From Terriglobia bacterium (GTDB taxonomy: Bacteria > Acidobacteriota > Terriglobia > JAIQFV01), in the NCBI GenBank assembly GCA_020073085.1, contig JAIQFV010000026.1:1-64000 (forward strand): a stretch of 64,000 nucleotides of DNA. Direction: 5' to 3'. The notes under the pieces were generated by a model. That model ran no database searches, had not been told where the DNA came from, and saw only the letters and a list, made by a program, of their open reading frames with translations. How positions within the stretch are numbered: position 1 is the stretch's first letter; each line of letters opens with the position of its first letter. The translations under genes and the position numbers were made by a program. Below are positions 63,380-64,000 of the stretch, piece by piece.

Positions 63380-64000
63380 ATGTTGAACGACGTGCGTTAC
63401 TCCCTGCGGATGATGCGCCGGACCCCAATGTTCACAGCGGCAGTCATCTTGACAGTTGCACTTGCGATTGCGGCCAATTCCGCCATCTTCAGCGTGGTGA
63501 ATGCTGTGATGCTGCGGCCGTTGCCGTTTCGGGACCCGGACCGGCTGGTGCAGGTCGCGGAGAAGAACGACAAGCTCAATCTCCCGAGTTTCGGCGCCTC
63601 GGCGTTGAACTTCCTGTCCTGGCGCGAGCAGACGCACGCCTTCGACGAGCTCGCGGCGGTGGGATTCAGCAACTACACCCTCAGCGGGAGCGGTGAACCC
63701 GAGCAGCTTTCCGGCAATCGGATCAGCCCGGCGCTGACGCGTGTGCTGGGGCTCGCGCCAGTGGCTGGCCGGGCATTCAGCGACGACGAGGAGACGCCGG
63801 GCGTCGCCCCTGTGGCCATGATTGGCGAAGGCCTGTGGAAACGACGCTTCGGCGCTGACTCCACGCTGATCGGACGCACGATCGTGCTCAATGGCGCGCC
63901 GACCACGGTCATCGGTATCGCTCCCGCGGCACTGAATCTGATTTCGGGAGGCGACATTTACACTCCGCTGTCGATCGATCGGTCGAAAGAAATCCGTCTC
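63380..64000 (+). CDS. ABC transporter permease (MacB/FtsX type), truncated by window edge
   Basis: The first 207 codons are present and the gene continues beyond the window. It begins MLNDVRYSLRMMRRTPMFTAAVILTVALAIAANSAIFSVVNAVMLRPLPFRDPDRLVQV, the distinctive opening of acidobacterial duplicated orphan permeases (MacB periplasmic core domain after the first membrane segment). The typical family product has about 800 residues and two permease repeats with no ATPase gene next to it. It probably exports or mechanically transmits to an unknown substrate. ATG at 63380 follows AAGAGGAAGGATCCC. Confidence 0.92.
   Translation, partial: MLNDVRYSLRMMRRTPMFTAAVILTVALAIAANSAIFSVVNAVMLRPLPFRDPDRLVQVAEKNDKLNLPSFGASALNFLSWREQTHAFDELAAVGFSNYTLSGSGEPEQLSGNRISPALTRVLGLAPVAGRAFSDDEETPGVAPVAMIGEGLWKRRFGADSTLIGRTIVLNGAPTTVIGIAPAALNLISGGDIYTPLSIDRSKEIRL

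Overview
The window looks like a chromosomal segment of an Acidobacteriota member or close relative, probably a metagenome-derived genome. Pointers are the N-terminus of an orphan MacB/FtsX-type permease at the right edge (a gene type strongly amplified in Acidobacteria), tandem DUF507 genes, many small secreted proteins of unknown function, and intergenic DNA rich in palindromes and 7-bp tandem repeats. This is inference; no rRNA gene is present to settle it.

Left end (1-11.1 kb): a type I-C CRISPR-Cas locus read on the minus strand, cas3-cas5-cas8c-cas7-cas4-cas1-cas2, then a leader and an array of 22 complete 37-nt repeats that runs off the left edge. An intact 1.48-kb IS with 16-bp target duplications (11.1-12.6 kb) separates it from housekeeping genes.

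Middle (12.8-41.4 kb): the methyl-cycle pair metK-ahcY with a readable promoter and terminator; a glutaredoxin-like gene; tRNA-Val and tRNA-Asp with promoter and terminator; two DUF507 genes; DedA; a class V aminotransferase; an M48 protease; a cyclophilin; a penicillin-acylase-family hydrolase; an ADP-forming acyl-CoA synthetase; a polysaccharide deacetylase; a YdjM-like membrane protein; a TPR protein; a GNAT-MFS pair; adenosine deaminase; two response regulators (HD-GYP and PilZ outputs); and several secreted proteins. Among these, a DUF1573 gene (35842-36282) has an in-frame TGA exactly where the family has the first Cys of its CGC motif, followed by a SECIS-like hairpin. It is a candidate selenoprotein and the most striking single observation here.

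Respiratory island (42.1-52.8 kb): eight co-directional genes encode a FAD/Fe-S NAD(P)-type oxidoreductase, a Rieske protein, a fused cytochrome b, a membrane-anchored hexahaem cytochrome c, and a periplasmic type II DMSO-reductase-family molybdoenzyme (alpha, beta, gamma) with its TorD-like chaperone. This looks like one bc-type quinone-cytochrome complex dedicated to one molybdoenzyme; the substrate is unknown.

Right end (53-64 kb): small accessory genes. Between 57.6 and 60.2 kb, short genes (DHFR-like, DUF1697, a broken GNAT, DUF1801, GNAT) are separated by three related attC-like inverted elements and no integrase is present, suggesting a relic integron cassette array. After a nitrilase-family gene come a large inverted repeat, a truncated MerB-like N-terminal domain, a zinc-free MDR-type reductase and the truncated permease.
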